A DNA stretch of 64,000 nt from Paenibacillus sp. CC-CFT747 (GTDB lineage: Bacteria; Bacillota; Bacilli; Paenibacillales; NBRC-103111). Positions 24,513 through 34,606 of the stretch are shown here, piece after piece. Position 1 is the stretch's first letter. Every line of letters starts with the position of its first letter. Position numbers and translations under genes: made by a program. The notes beneath the pieces are model-generated. The model saw nothing but the letters and a program-made list of their open reading frames with translations. It was not told the DNA's origin and did no database searches. The DNA lies in NCBI GenBank assembly GCA_030323305.1, contig CP106741.1, positions 3,402,001-3,466,000 on the forward strand. The letters run 5' to 3'.

Positions 24513-25591
24513 GTGGAGAAGACGACTACAGGGAGTGCCCATCAAACCGCTGGGTCGATCATCGCCGAGCGGAAGGAAGAGCTGGCGGATCTCGTTACCC
24601 GAATGCAGTATGAGCAGCAGCCGGACCTGATGGTCCGTTTCGGGGAGAACGGCCGCAGGCGCACCCGCCAGGACACGCTATATAACCTGAAATATTTATC
24701 CGAAAGCATCCAAATGCAGAGTCCCCTGCTATTCTCCAGCTACATCAGCTGGCTCAAGACCCTGCTTGCCGGCTATAAAGTAACGTCCGAGGAGCTTGCG
24801 GTCAACCTGAAAGCCATGAAGGAAGCGATCCGGGAAATAGTGGACGAAGGAGTCTTCGAAACCGTCCAGGATTATCTCGACCCGGCCATCCGCCAGGTAG
24901 AGCTGCCTCTTGGAGAAAGCCCGACCTTTCTGGAGGAAGGCACGCCGCTCCAACAGGAAGCGGAGCTCTACACCCAGATGCTTCTCAAGGAGACCGGATG
25001 GCGGCGAGCGAGCTGATCATGCAGCTCGCCCGCACGCGGACGGTGGAAGAGATCTATCTCCATATCTTTCAACGGTCCCAATATGAGATCGGACGGCTGT
25101 GGCAGACCAATCAGATTAATGTCGCCCAGGAGCATTACTGTACGGCGGCTACGCAGATGATCATGTCGCAGCTGTATCCTTATATTTTCGCCACAGCCCG
25201 CAAGGGACGGAATCTCGTCGCCGCCTGCGTAGGGGAGGAGCTTCACGAAATCGGCCTGCGCATGGTGTCTGATTTTTTCGAAATGGAAGGCTGGGACACT
25301 TATTATTTAGGAGCCAACGTACCGAAGCGCTCGATTATCCAGACCATCATCGACAAGAAGGCCGACGTTATGGCGATCTCCGCGACCATGACCTTTCACG
25401 TCAACCTGGTAAAGGAACTGATTCAAGAGATCCGCAGCCACGAGGCTTGCCGGGATACGAAAATTATCGTGGGTGGACTGCCGTTTAACATCGACCAGGA
25501 GCTTTGGAGAAGCGTTGGGGCGGACGGCTTTGCCCGGGATGCCAAGCAAGCGATTGCCAGCGCAACCGGCCTGATCGGGGCCGCGGGTTAA
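24513..25591 (+). CDS. Cobalamin-binding sensor protein with CarH-type W-x9-EH motif, frameshifted
   Basis: About 359 residues after repair. Residues 1-150 are a helical N-terminal domain of RsbR-like look (YNLKYLSESIQMQSPLLFSS). A B12-binding four-helix bundle follows with W-QTNQINVAQ-EH (25100-25135), the W-x9-EH pattern that marks adenosylcobalamin photoreceptors of the CarH/LitR group, then the Rossmann B12 domain with GEELHEIG (lower-ligand His; ExHxxG), AISATMTFH and VGGLPFN. The residue after Trp is Gln, whereas T. thermophilus CarH has the His that ligates cobalt after light. There is no DNA-binding domain. The frame breaks at 24987-24990 (AAGG), and one G repairs it. GTG start with AAAGGGGA upstream. 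A hybrid kinase gene follows 35 bases later. Confidence 0.85.
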
Positions 25592-25626
25592 AGCCATAGG
25601 AACGGCTATCGAATGGGAGGTTATTC

Positions 25627-27708
25627 GTGACAGAAGATCGGGATACCGTTATTTCCCTGCTTTGTGACCATGACGGTCGAATCGCCCATATCATCAGGGA
25701 CGACTTGAACTTGTCCGGCAAGCTGGACCCCACCCGGGGAGTCCATTCCATTATGGATGAGATGAATTCCTTGAAATTCAAGGAATTTCTGAAGGAAGTC
25801 AAAGATAACAAAGCCGTTTTCAATTGGGAGCTGAACCTTACCTTAGGAGAGCGAACGGAGCTGTTCTATTTTAACGGAGGACTCTTTGAGGAGAACATCC
25901 TTGTCGTAGGGTCCCGTTACAATTCGATCTATTCGTATTTCTATGATGAGTTGATGAAGATCAACAACCAGCAGATGGTGTCGCTTAGGGATACCATCAA
26001 GAAGCTGTCCCAGGAGATGATCCAGAAGCTCGAGCAGGAGCAGAAGGCCTATGATGAGTTCTCGGCGCTGAACAATGAGCTTGTCTCTCTGCAGAGGCAG
26101 CTGGCCAAGACGAACATCGAGCTCAAGCTTTCGAAAGAGAGTGCGGAGCAGGCCAACCAGACGAAGAGCACCTTCCTGGCGACGATGAGCCACGAAATCC
26201 GGACCCCGATGAACGGGATCATCGCCATGGCGGAGCTGCTCTATCATTCCACTCTGTCGGATGCGCAGAAGAAGTCGGTATCCATCATACTGGATTCCGG
26301 CAACCTGCTGCTGACGATCATCAACGATATTCTCGATCTGTCCAAGATTGAGGCGGGTCAAATGAGGCTCGAAATCAAGGGCTTCCAGCTCAAAACACTG
26401 ATCGATCATATCATTCAGCTGATGGAGCCGAGGGCGGACAAGCGTCACAACGCCATCGTTCACCGGATTCATCCCGGCATTGAGAACAACCTGCTCGGGG
26501 ATTCGGACCGAATCCGGCAAATTCTGCTTAACCTCGTCGGAAATGCGATCAAATTTACCGAGGAGGGGCGGATCGACATCAACGTCGACCTGCTGGCCGA
26601 TACGGGGGCCAAGCAGCGGTTGCTTTTTGAGGTCAAGGATACGGGAATCGGGATTTCGGAGGAGAACGTCAAGAAGCTGTTCGAGCCGTTCTTCCAGGCG
26701 GACAATTCCTTTACCCATAAATACAGCTCGACCGGACTGGGCCTCTCGATTTCAAGACGGCTGCTGGAGCTCATGAACGGCAAAATCGGAGTGAAGAGCA
26801 AGCTGGGCAAAGGGTCCACGTTCTGGTTCGAGCTGGAGCTGGAGAAGCATTCCGTCACCTCTACCTACGAAGACCGAAGGGCCGCCGGCGAGGGACCGGA
26901 CGGACGGAAATTCACCGCCTCCCTGAAAGGCAAGGACCTGAACCTGCCGGTGCTGCTGGCGGAGGATAATCCCATCAATCAGCAGGTCGCCCTGCTGCAG
27001 CTGAAGAAGCTGGGGATCCTCAAGGTTATTCCAGTCGGCAATGGCCAGGAAGCGCTCGAAGAAATCATGCGGAACCGGTTCGCCCTCGTGCTCATGGACA
27101 ACCAGATGCCGGTCATGAACGGCTTCGAGGCTACCGGCCGGATCCGTGACTGGGAGAAGGAGAACGGCCTGCCTCGTCTTCCCATCATCGCCATGACGGC
27201 AAATGCCATGCAGGGTGACCGGGACCGCTGTATTCAGGCGGGAATGGATGACTACATGACGAAGCCGGTCAACCTGGAGAAGATGAAGGAAGTCCTCTCC
27301 CGCTGGATGCCGGGCGAGGCCGTTGTCAAGGAGGAAGCCTCTCCCGAGCCGAATGCCGCTCCAGTGCTTGACCTGCAGATCATTGAGGAGATCATCGCCC
27401 TGAACGAAGACCAGGACCGTTCCATTTTGGGCGCTCTCTTCGAGCTTTACTGCCAGGATACGCCTAACAAGATCGATCAGCTGAAGAAGGCGGTTGAAGA
27501 GCAGGACAGTGAGCAGGCACGCGCCCTCGCCCATGACCTGAAATCCTCCAGCGCGAGCCTGGGGCTGAAATCGCTCGCCAACTACTTCGAGCGCTTGGAG
27601 CTAGCAGGCCGAAGCGGAGACTTGTCTCCGGCCGGGCATCTGCTCGAAGAGGTGGACGAGCATTACCCGGAAGCATGCAAGGAGTTTACCAAGATTCTTC
27701 AAGGATAA
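25627..27708 (+). CDS. Hybrid sensor histidine kinase (PAS-like, HisKA, HATPase, REC, Hpt)
   Basis: 693 residues, frame intact, GTG start behind GGGAGG. Order: N-terminal PAS-like domain (about 1-110), a long coiled coil (about 115-180), HisKA with [14 protein letters not shown] (His about 189), HATPase boxes [20 protein letters not shown] and [11 protein letters not shown], a receiver domain ([11 protein letters not shown]; phospho-Asp in [12 protein letters not shown] about 491; ITKP-equivalent DYMTKPV), and an Hpt domain with [16 protein letters not shown] (His about 636). No membrane segment, so it is cytoplasmic, like the B12 sensor before it. All phosphorelay residues are present; the final response regulator is not encoded nearby. 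The B12 protein may be its input partner. Confidence 0.92.
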   Translation: MTEDRDTVISLLCDHDGRIAHIIRDDLNLSGKLDPTRGVHSIMDEMNSLKFKEFLKEVKDNKAVFNWELNLTLGERTELFYFNGGLFEENILVVGSRYNSIYSYFYDELMKINNQQMVSLRDTIKKLSQEMIQKLEQEQKAYDEFSALNNELVSLQRQLAKTNIELKLSKESAEQANQTKSTFLATMSHEIRTPMNGIIAMAELLYHSTLSDAQKKSVSIILDSGNLLLTIINDILDLSKIEAGQMRLEIKGFQLKTLIDHIIQLMEPRADKRHNAIVHRIHPGIENNLLGDSDRIRQILLNLVGNAIKFTEEGRIDINVDLLADTGAKQRLLFEVKDTGIGISEENVKKLFEPFFQADNSFTHKYSSTGLGLSISRRLLELMNGKIGVKSKLGKGSTFWFELELEKHSVTSTYEDRRAAGEGPDGRKFTASLKGKDLNLPVLLAEDNPINQQVALLQLKKLGILKVIPVGNGQEALEEIMRNRFALVLMDNQMPVMNGFEATGRIRDWEKENGLPRLPIIAMTANAMQGDRDRCIQAGMDDYMTKPVNLEKMKEVLSRWMPGEAVVKEEASPEPNAAPVLDLQIIEEIIALNEDQDRSILGALFELYCQDTPNKIDQLKKAVEEQDSEQARALAHDLKSSSASLGLKSLANYFERLELAGRSGDLSPAGHLLEEVDEHYPEACKEFTKILQG

Positions 27709-27794
27709 TCACAGCTGAAAGATCGTAAGATGATCTACCACAAAATGACAGATGCGGCCAAAAAGAAGCTTAATTAAGGAAGAGGTTACAATGG

Positions 27795-27849
27795 AAAAGG
27801 ACACGTCTTGCCATTAGCGGCAGGGATTGTGTCCTTTTTGTGCGGAAGC
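27795..27849. terminator. Bidirectional terminator
   Basis: Arms AAAAGGACAC (27795-27804) and GTGTCCTTTT (27839-27848) with an internal TTGCC/GGCAG stem. Separates the hybrid kinase gene from the converging germination operon. Confidence 0.8.
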
Positions 27850-27877
27850 TTGCTCAGACCCTGAGCCTTGTTCCTGC

Positions 27878-28951
27878 TTAGAATTTTCTTACCCGTCCCG
27901 TCACCCAGAAAAGAAGCGGAAAAACAGAACCGAAAATCATGGCATAGGAGGGCCAAATATTAAAGAACTCAAGAAGGAAGGTAAGATTAGGCCATGCGGC
28001 ATTGGCCATATAGATTCCGGCAAAAGCCAACGGGAGCAGCAAAGGCTTGGTGTCCTTGAGAGAAAACACCTCCGCAAGGCCGTTAGCCGACACAAACAGC
28101 AGCAGGCTTAGCCGGAAGAAGATTGTCACGAACCATATGATCGCCACCAGCACCTCGAAGCGTTCGTAGAAATTTCCTATGCTGACGGTACGCACGGCAT
28201 AATAACTGGGGAAAGGCAGGTTCTCGGTTACCTCGGCGCTTAGCACCCCGACGACGACCATGGTACAGATAAGAAACAGGATACCACTGATCATGCAGCT
28301 CTTGAACACGGCGCTATTCCACCGTTCGGCTCGGTCAAGGTAAGGAACAAAGAACAAGAACAGGATACTTTCCAGATACGGAAAGGCGACCAAAGGGATG
28401 GAGGCTCGGAATACGGTTTTCAGACCGTTTTCTAGAAGGGGAAGCTCATTTTGAAGCTTTACGCTGGGGAGCAATGATACCGTCAGGATTACAAACAAAA
28501 GGAGTACCAAAGGGAACAGAATTTCGGAAGCCCTTCCGATCACTTTTAATTTCATCCGTAGCGCATACAGCACGGCAACAAGCATAACCGCATAAACAAT
28601 CTCCACGGGCGTTTTGGTAATAATGGAGGTAGTCAAGAAATCCCCCAAATTCCTCAGGGTAAGAACAAAGATCAGGTAGGGAAAGCCAAGAATGAAAACA
28701 AACAGGAGGCTTTTGCCGATGGCGGTGCCGAACAAAGCATTCATGTAGGTGCCAAACGTCTGGCTCTTCATCTGAACAGCGATGCTTCTATAAAGGGGAA
28801 ACCAGAGGAGGTGAAGACCAAGCGCCGCTACCACGGCTAACCAGGCATCCTGTTTGGCTACCGTTGCCAAGGTGGACGGCAACACCAGAATGGCGCTGCC
28901 CACCTGATAAAGAATGAACCAAAGCGTTGCCTGACGGGGTGTGATTTGCAT
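27878..28951 (-). CDS. Spore germination protein, GerAB/GerKB-type permease
   Basis: 357 residues, ten predicted membrane segments, of the endospore-germination branch of the APC superfamily. Starts MQITPRQATLWFILYQVGSA, the usual N-terminus, with VLPSTLATVAKQDAWLAV after it. B subunits form the germinant-binding permease part of inner-spore-membrane receptors. RBS lies in GGAGGAGCAACATCC. Last gene of the operon A, C, small gene, B. Which germinant it senses cannot be told from sequence. Confidence 0.9.
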   Translation of the reverse strand: MQITPRQATLWFILYQVGSAILVLPSTLATVAKQDAWLAVVAALGLHLLWFPLYRSIAVQMKSQTFGTYMNALFGTAIGKSLLFVFILGFPYLIFVLTLRNLGDFLTTSIITKTPVEIVYAVMLVAVLYALRMKLKVIGRASEILFPLVLLLFVILTVSLLPSVKLQNELPLLENGLKTVFRASIPLVAFPYLESILFLFFVPYLDRAERWNSAVFKSCMISGILFLICTMVVVGVLSAEVTENLPFPSYYAVRTVSIGNFYERFEVLVAIIWFVTIFFRLSLLLFVSANGLAEVFSLKDTKPLLLPLAFAGIYMANAAWPNLTFLLEFFNIWPSYAMIFGSVFPLLFWVTGRVRKF

Positions 28952-28967
28952 GGATGTTGCTCCTCCC

Positions 28968-29201
28968 TTATTTCAGCATGGAATCAAGCAGGGAACTGAC
29001 GGGCCGGAACACCATCTGGATACCTGATAATGGACTGGGAAGATCCACATGGAGGAGAGATAGCAGGTTCAGGAGAAGAGCAACCGTAAACAGGCCTGCA
29101 GAGAACCCGAATTCACGGAGCTTCTTACCCCTCCACAGAGCCCTGTATTCCACAAAGGCCGCAGTCAAAGCGATTAGCAATAAAAAAATGTTGACGGCCA
29201 T
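28968..29201 (-). CDS. Small two-helix membrane protein of a germinant-receptor operon (D-subunit-like)
   Basis: 77 residues with two hydrophobic segments, MAVNIFLLLIALTAAFVEYR (1-20) and FSAGLFTVALLLNLLSLLHV (about 33-52). Start 29201 is fixed by TAGGAGGAAGC just upstream. It lies between the C- and B-subunit genes, 19 and 16 bases from each. Several Bacillus ger operons encode a similar two-helix D protein that modulates receptor function, and this is most likely its counterpart, recognised by size, topology and position and not by sequence. Confidence 0.7.
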   Translation of the reverse strand: MAVNIFLLLIALTAAFVEYRALWRGKKLREFGFSAGLFTVALLLNLLSLLHVDLPSPLSGIQMVFRPVSSLLDSMLK

Positions 29202-29220
29202 AAGCTTCCTCCTAAACCCG

Positions 29221-30429
29221 TTAGTCCTTGGGGAGATCTTCCAGCGGGGAGATGATTTTCCCGAATCTACGCAGCTTGAATTCCGGCTTGATCGTGACCG
29301 GCATCTCCTTGAAGCGTTCGTTCCAATCGGACTTCCAGCTCTTCCACTGGTCAGGATTATGCCGGTGGAAAGCGGTGCCGAACCCGTAGATGTCGACCCC
29401 ATACTGTTCCTGCTCGTGACGGACACCTTCTTGAACGATCCGGAGCAGCTCCTTGGTTCCCGCCTGCTCCAATTCCACAAAATCCTGCTCCTTTGTAAGA
29501 TCCGCCTTGCACTCCATCTCCCCGATGTCCCCTTCCATGTTCATATGGATCGTTAACTCAGGCTTCCCCTCTTTGATAGAGGGCTCGAGGATCGCTTTGG
29601 ATCGTTTGATTTCTACGACAAAATAACCTTCTCCCCTCGGGCAGCGTACTTTCCCCACCGTGTTATGGACCCTGTTGGTGACATAGTCATAGGCTTTGCT
29701 GTCCGATTCGTTCAGCCAGCCCATTAACCGGTCACCGCGAAAAACCCCGATCCCCCCAAATTGATATTCCCCATAGGTGGTGGGGTCCTTGACGTTCTGG
29801 TTGGTCTTTCCTTTACGCACATTTCCAATCACGGTAACTCCCGTCAGTGTCGGCTCCAGTCCTTCCTTCCGGAGCATCTGGAACAGCTCTACCACGTTAA
29901 CGGCGGAAGTAGGAGCCCACTGTTTTTCAGAAAGCTGCAATGACTTGTACAGCTCGACACCGGGAAGAACTTCGAAGGGGGTGACGAGGGAAAGGATGTC
30001 TTTCGCCGTGTATCCTCTGCTCAAGGCGATGTAGAAATCTGGCCTAGGCTCATGATCGCGGAGAATCAAGTCGAGGGCATCCGATATCCCCTTTTTGGCA
30101 ACCTTCTCATCCAGAAGCAAAAGCCGAAGATGGGAGGCATATAATTTGCGGGAAGATTTTGTTGTTATTTTGCGTAATGCTTCATAGATCGTTTTTTCTT
30201 TCTCCGAGACAATAAAAATCGGAGAGCGTTGGGAGGAGCGCTTCTTGGTCATCTGGGATGGGTCCACGGCTTGCAGGGTGATCATGTACTCCCCGCCGAC
30301 CATGTCTACTCCCATAGCTAGAACAACCGAGAGCTCGTTGAGCTCCCTGCGGTCCCAGCAGCCGGTCAAAAGAGCCGGCAGCAGAAGGCAGACCAGTAAG
30401 GGTAGTAGTATTGTTCTTCGCCGCTTCAT
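29221..30429 (-). CDS. Spore germination lipoprotein, Ger(x)C family
   Basis: 402 residues. Signal peptide with lipobox, LLLPALLTGCWDRRELNELS, the typical GerAC/GerKC start (C-W-D-R-R-E). Internal marks are LAMGVDMVGGEYMITLQAVD, HLRLLLLDEKVAKKGI and DFYIALSRGYTAKDIL. It is anchored outside the inner spore membrane and assembles with A and B subunits. Its start overlaps the A-gene stop by four bases (ATGA). Length and frame are normal. Confidence 0.92.
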   Translation of the reverse strand: MKRRRTILLPLLVCLLLPALLTGCWDRRELNELSVVLAMGVDMVGGEYMITLQAVDPSQMTKKRSSQRSPIFIVSEKEKTIYEALRKITTKSSRKLYASHLRLLLLDEKVAKKGISDALDLILRDHEPRPDFYIALSRGYTAKDILSLVTPFEVLPGVELYKSLQLSEKQWAPTSAVNVVELFQMLRKEGLEPTLTGVTVIGNVRKGKTNQNVKDPTTYGEYQFGGIGVFRGDRLMGWLNESDSKAYDYVTNRVHNTVGKVRCPRGEGYFVVEIKRSKAILEPSIKEGKPELTIHMNMEGDIGEMECKADLTKEQDFVELEQAGTKELLRIVQEGVRHEQEQYGVDIYGFGTAFHRHNPDQWKSWKSDWNERFKEMPVTIKPEFKLRRFGKIISPLEDLPKD

Positions 30430-31913
30430 CGCTTCTGCCCCTGATCATTAGATTTTCTGGTGCGGAACGCCCAATGGGGGAACCGGAGAATGGCATCATT
30501 CTGCTTACTTCTGTGAAATGGGGCTTCCGGACCCAGATACGGAGTCCCCAGAGAGTCCAGGCTGCAAAGGTGGATAATGATGATAATCATGGCGACCGTT
30601 AATCCGTACACCCCGAAGGAGGCGGCCGAAGCCATTAAGCCGAACCGCAGCAGACGAATTCCTATGGACATTGCATATGCCGGTATCACGAAGCTGGATA
30701 TACCCGTGATCGCCACAATGATGACCATTACGGCAGAGACGATATCCGCTTCGACGGCCGCCTGCCCGATGACAATCGTTCCCACGATGGATACGGCCTG
30801 CCCGATCGTCCGGGGCATACGAACCCCGGCCTCCCGCAAAATTTCGAAAGTGACCTCCATAAGCACGGCCTCAACAAAGGCAGGGAAAGGAATCCCCTCA
30901 CGTTGGGCGGCCAAGCTTAGGAGAAGCTGCGTCGGGAGCATATCCTGATGAAAGGTGGTCAAAGCGATATAAACGGACGGAGCGAGCAAGCAAATGAATA
31001 ACGATATGTAGCGCAGGATCCGGATAACGTTGCTGTAGAAATAGGGCTGGTAATAATCCTCGGCGGATTGGATAAAGTCCACGAAAACCGAAGGGGCCAG
31101 CAGGACAAAGGGGGTGCCATCTACAAAGACGGCAATTTTCCCATCCATCAGTCCTCCTGCAACCGTATCCGGTCTGTCTGTATTATAAACGGTCGGGAAG
31201 ATTGTAAAGGCCTGGTTGCCAACCAGCCATTCCTCCAGATACTCTCCCTCCAGAACGCGGTCCAGCGGATATAACTCCAGCCGGTCCAGGAGATGCTTCA
31301 CCATCTCTGCATCAGCCTTGCCCAACAGGTACATGACCGCGATATCTGTTCTCGTCTGCTTGCCCGCCTTGCAGGAGACGACCCGGATTTCCTTATCTTT
31401 AATTCGTCGGCGCACCAAGGTCGTATTGGTTCGCAAGGTTTCGGTGAAGGATTCCTGCGGGCCGCGGACGACTGACTGAGTCTTTGATTCCGTGATGCTG
31501 CGTTCCTCCCAGCCCGGGAGAGCAAGCAGCAATCCTTGGTCGGCACCGTCCAAAAGGAGCAGAACGCTGCCTGACATAACGAGTTCTAGGGCTGTTTCCA
31601 TTTCCTTTGCAAAGCTGGCTTCGCCAACGCCGAGGATGCTTTGTTTCAGGTCATTCAGCGATAGCTCTCGAGCCTGAAACTCGTAAGACCGTCCACGGTC
31701 CAGCAGAGAAGGGATGACCGTATCGAGCAGCGCCTGCTTATCGATCATTCCGTCCAGATAGAATAAGGCGATCCGGCAGGGAGGTAGGGAGCCGCGATGG
31801 AGCGTAAGATCACGGACGACGAAGTCCGAGCTGTCTCCCATTAAGGTACACAGCTGTTCCCTGTTCCGGTCAAGATGGCTCGACAGCCTGGCGGAGTCGG
31901 AAGGATTCCTCAT
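30426..31913 (-). CDS. Spore germination protein, GerA-type A subunit
   Basis: 495 residues. A soluble N-terminal domain of about 270 residues (NREQLCTLMGDSSDFVVRDL; GSVLLLLDGADQGLLLALPG; TLVRRRIKDKEIRV) is followed by four to five membrane segments with PYFYSNVIRILRYISLFICL and TIGQAVSIVGTIVIGQAAVE, hallmarks of the GerA family. It is the scaffold and ion-channel subunit of the germinant receptor. First gene of the operon; the C gene overlaps by four bases. Intact. Confidence 0.93.
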   Translation of the reverse strand: MRNPSDSARLSSHLDRNREQLCTLMGDSSDFVVRDLTLHRGSLPPCRIALFYLDGMIDKQALLDTVIPSLLDRGRSYEFQARELSLNDLKQSILGVGEASFAKEMETALELVMSGSVLLLLDGADQGLLLALPGWEERSITESKTQSVVRGPQESFTETLRTNTTLVRRRIKDKEIRVVSCKAGKQTRTDIAVMYLLGKADAEMVKHLLDRLELYPLDRVLEGEYLEEWLVGNQAFTIFPTVYNTDRPDTVAGGLMDGKIAVFVDGTPFVLLAPSVFVDFIQSAEDYYQPYFYSNVIRILRYISLFICLLAPSVYIALTTFHQDMLPTQLLLSLAAQREGIPFPAFVEAVLMEVTFEILREAGVRMPRTIGQAVSIVGTIVIGQAAVEADIVSAVMVIIVAITGISSFVIPAYAMSIGIRLLRFGLMASAASFGVYGLTVAMIIIIIHLCSLDSLGTPYLGPEAPFHRSKQNDAILRFPHWAFRTRKSNDQGQKR

Positions 31914-31995
31914 GTCCTGTAATTCTCCCTTCTTCTACCCGGATATCGTTTCCAGATTAACCCTTACCTATTCGTAAAGGAAGCCCGGACCAACA

Positions 31996-32049
31996 CAAAA
32001 ACCCTTGCCGAAAACGAATAGAAGGCGCTTCTATTCGTTTCAGCAAGGG
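31996..32049 (-). terminator. Terminator of the MFS gene (minus strand)
   Basis: Very long stem: CCCTTGCCGAAAACGAATAG (32002-32021) pairs with CTATTCGTTTCAGCAAGGG (32031-32049). On the minus strand it is followed by TTTTTG. Confidence 0.8.
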
Positions 32050-32101
32050 AATGCTGAGAGGAAGGCAAGTTTAAACAGGAGAACTCAAGATTTTTCTCGG
32101 T

Positions 32102-33315
32102 CTACTCTCCCGACCATTCCTTCAGCTTCTTATCCGAAGGGAGGAAGAAGGTCATCAGGCCGATTAACGGCAGGAAGCTGCAGGCCTTCATGACGAAGGG
32201 CAGGGACGTCCAGTCAATCAGGTTGCCGATGAAGACCGAGCCGATGGCGCCGAGGCCGAAGGCAAGGCCGGTGATCAGGCCGGAGACCGTCCCGATTTTG
32301 CCCGGAATGAGCTCTTGGGCATAGACGACGGCCACCGAGAAGCTCGAGAGCAGAATGAAGCCCATGATGAGCAGCAGCACGAAGGCTATGGCGGGAGGAG
32401 CGTACGGCAGCACCAGGGCAAAAGGCGCGGCTCCGAGCATGGACAGGAACAGAATGTTCCGGCGTCCGAACCGGTCGGCGAGCGGGCCTCCGAAGAACGT
32501 TCCGGCGGCACCGGCGGCGAGGAAGCTGAAGATGAACAGCTGCGCGTTCTGCTCCGACAGCCCCCAGTGTTCATGTAAATAGAAGAGATAGAAGTTCGAG
32601 ATGCAGGCATGGTACCAAGAGCGGGCAAAAACAAGAAAGACCAGCAGCGTGACCGCCACGGCCAGCTTGGTACCGGTGCCGGACGTCCGGGGACGGGCCG
32701 CTCCTTGGCACGCGGGTTCACCCGCAGCTGCTCCCCGTACCATTTGGCGATCTGCAGCTGTACGAAGATCGCGGCGGCCGCCACGATCATGAAGAGGAAG
32801 GCTCCATGCTGGCCGAGCGGGTAGAACACGAACACGGCGAGAATCGGGGCGAGCGCCTGCCCGGCATTGCCCCCTACCTGGAAGATGGACTGAGCCAAGC
32901 CCCTCCGGCTTCCGGCGGCCATATAAGAAACACGCGAGCCCTCGGGGTGAAAGACGGCCGAACCGATGCCCACGAAGACAACGGCAAGCAGCACAAGCGG
33001 GTAGCTCGGCGCGAAACCAAGCAGAAGCATCCCGATAAAGGTGGAACCCATTCCGAGCGGCAGCAGATAAGGCGAAGGCCGGGCATCCGTATACATGCCG
33101 ACAACGGGCTGCATGAGAGAGGCGGTGAAGCTGAGCCCGAAGCCGATCCAGCCCAGTTGGCCGTAGCTCAAGCTCATGGAATCCTTCAGAATGGGATAAA
33201 TGGCGGTAATAACGGATTGAATGGAATCATTGAATAAGTGTACCAGGCCGATGGCAAAAAGGATCCGGTAAAGCGTGGGCTTGGCGGCCGGCTGGACGTT
33301 CGCGGCAAGTGACAT
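32102..33315 (-). CDS. MFS transporter, fosmidomycin-resistance (Fsr) type, frameshifted
   Basis: About 404 residues after repair, 12 membrane segments. LVHLFNDSIQSVITAIYPIL near 22-41 and GSAVFHPEGSRVSYMAAG near 120 are characteristic of the Fsr/YfnC group of MFS exporters. The frame breaks in the central loop near 32695-32697. Adding one C on the coding strand joins KERPRPRTSGTGTKLAVAVT and reads to the stop at 32102. Fsr proteins export fosmidomycin and possibly other small molecules; the native substrate is unknown. RBS is GGAGGGAAATCCGC. Confidence 0.82.
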
Positions 33316-33392
33316 GCGGATTTCCCTCCTGAATTTAGAAAAAGGGAGTGAGCGCCCTCATCCCCTTGAGATTAACCTTATAAAATGAAGCC

Positions 33393-34183
33393 TTATTCCT
33401 TCGCGTGCAGGCGGCCGAGCGCTTCGCCCATGCGCACCTTGCTGCCGACATCCAGATCGTCCCTGGCATCGAATGTGCCGTTCTCCATCAGAAGGACGAC
33501 GGTGGAGCCGAATTCGAAATAAGCGAGATCGTCCCCGATCTGCAGGGTATCCCCGAGACCTTCGACGTATTGAATGCTGCTTACATTCATCGCCCCGACT
33601 TTGACTACGGCCGTTTCGCCGAATTCGTTGTGCAGGTAGGTTACGAGTCGTTCGTTGCGGCTCAGCACCCGCTTCATATGGCGCAGGCCGAACTCGTTGA
33701 CGGGATATACCTTCCCGGGGATATGCTCTTTCTCGATAATCCGGCCCGTCACCGGAGAATGAATCCGGTGGTAATCCGTGGGGCTCAAATAGAGCACGAA
33801 ATAAAAGCCGTCCTTATAATTAACGGTGCGGGGGATTGGTTGAGCAGCTCATCGACTGTATAATCCTGCCCCTTGATATTAAACAGCTGGCCTGTCCGGA
33901 TTTCGCCCATGCCGGTAATGAGGGCATCCACCGGACTGACGAGCACGGAGGCGGTCAGGTCGATCGGACGGAGCCCCTGCTTCAGGCGCCGGGTAAAAAA
34001 GTCGTTAAGCGACTTGTATTCGGAAACCGGCTTTTCGGCATCTTCGATCCGAATTCCGTATGTCTTGGCAAACCAAGGGATAAGGCGCCGGCTGGCTCCG
34101 GATTTGGCGAAGACCCCGGTCAATTGGGAAACCGATTTGCGCGAGGACAGCTCGGTCAGCAGCCGAAAAAAACGCTTGGCCAT
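33393..34183 (-). CDS. psd: Phosphatidylserine decarboxylase, frameshifted
   Basis: About 263 residues after repair. Makes phosphatidylethanolamine from phosphatidylserine at the membrane; the proenzyme self-cleaves to form a pyruvoyl group. Visible: FFTRRLKQGLRPID near 66, VSPVDALITGMGEI (catalytic Asp), SPTDYHRIHSPVTG (catalytic His) and the cleavage motif FEFGSTVVLL (FGST, Ser becomes pyruvoyl) near 225. The frame breaks in the GGGGG run 33830-33834; one added base gives SPRTVNYKDGFYFVLYLSPT. Start 34183 follows CAGGAGAACTGACTAC. No phosphatidylserine synthase gene is adjacent. Confidence 0.9.
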
Positions 34184-34405
34184 GTAGTCAGTTCTCCTGT
34201 TCCGTCTGTAAATGAAAGGTCTATCGAATATCTTGACACAGAACCGCCGCCAAATCAACAAAAACGGCAATTCTTTAGCCATTTTCGCAGGAGGAAATAA
34301 GCGGGAGGACGCAGTCGGCTACCCCCGGTGAACCGGACGGGATACAAAATCTCCTTGCGTACCTGGGGGAGATTGGTGTATGGTGATATCAACTGAATAG
34401 GGAAT

Positions 34406-34492
34406 GCGGGGGCTTGATGAAGTCAGGCTGAGAGTGCGACCGGGTGTCGCTGACCGTTAATCTGAACTGGATAATGCCAGCGTAGAGAATTC
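34406..34492 (+). ncRNA. TPP riboswitch (THI element)
   Basis: The conserved halves are present: GGCTGAGAG (34426-34434) with ACCGGGT after it, and CTGAACTGGATAATGCCAGC (34462-34481) followed by GTAGAGAA. The outer P1 strand starts near GCGGGGGC (34406). It precedes tenA and the thi transporter genes, which it should switch off when thiamine pyrophosphate is plentiful. Confidence 0.95.
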
Positions 34493-34516
34493 GACGTGTG
34501 CCTGCACATGCCTTGT

Positions 34517-34543
34517 GGTCTGCGATTATCCGCGGGCCTTTTT
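34517..34543 (+). terminator. Riboswitch-controlled terminator
   Basis: GGTCTGCG (34517-34524) pairs with CGCGGGCC (34531-34538) over a six-base loop, followed by TTTTT. It lies 25 bases after the TPP aptamer, the usual expression platform. Confidence 0.85.
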
Positions 34544-34606
34544 GCATTGGCCTGTACCAGCACCTGCCTTTCGGCTGTTCATTTATATACGTCAGGGGGA
34601 CCGCGA

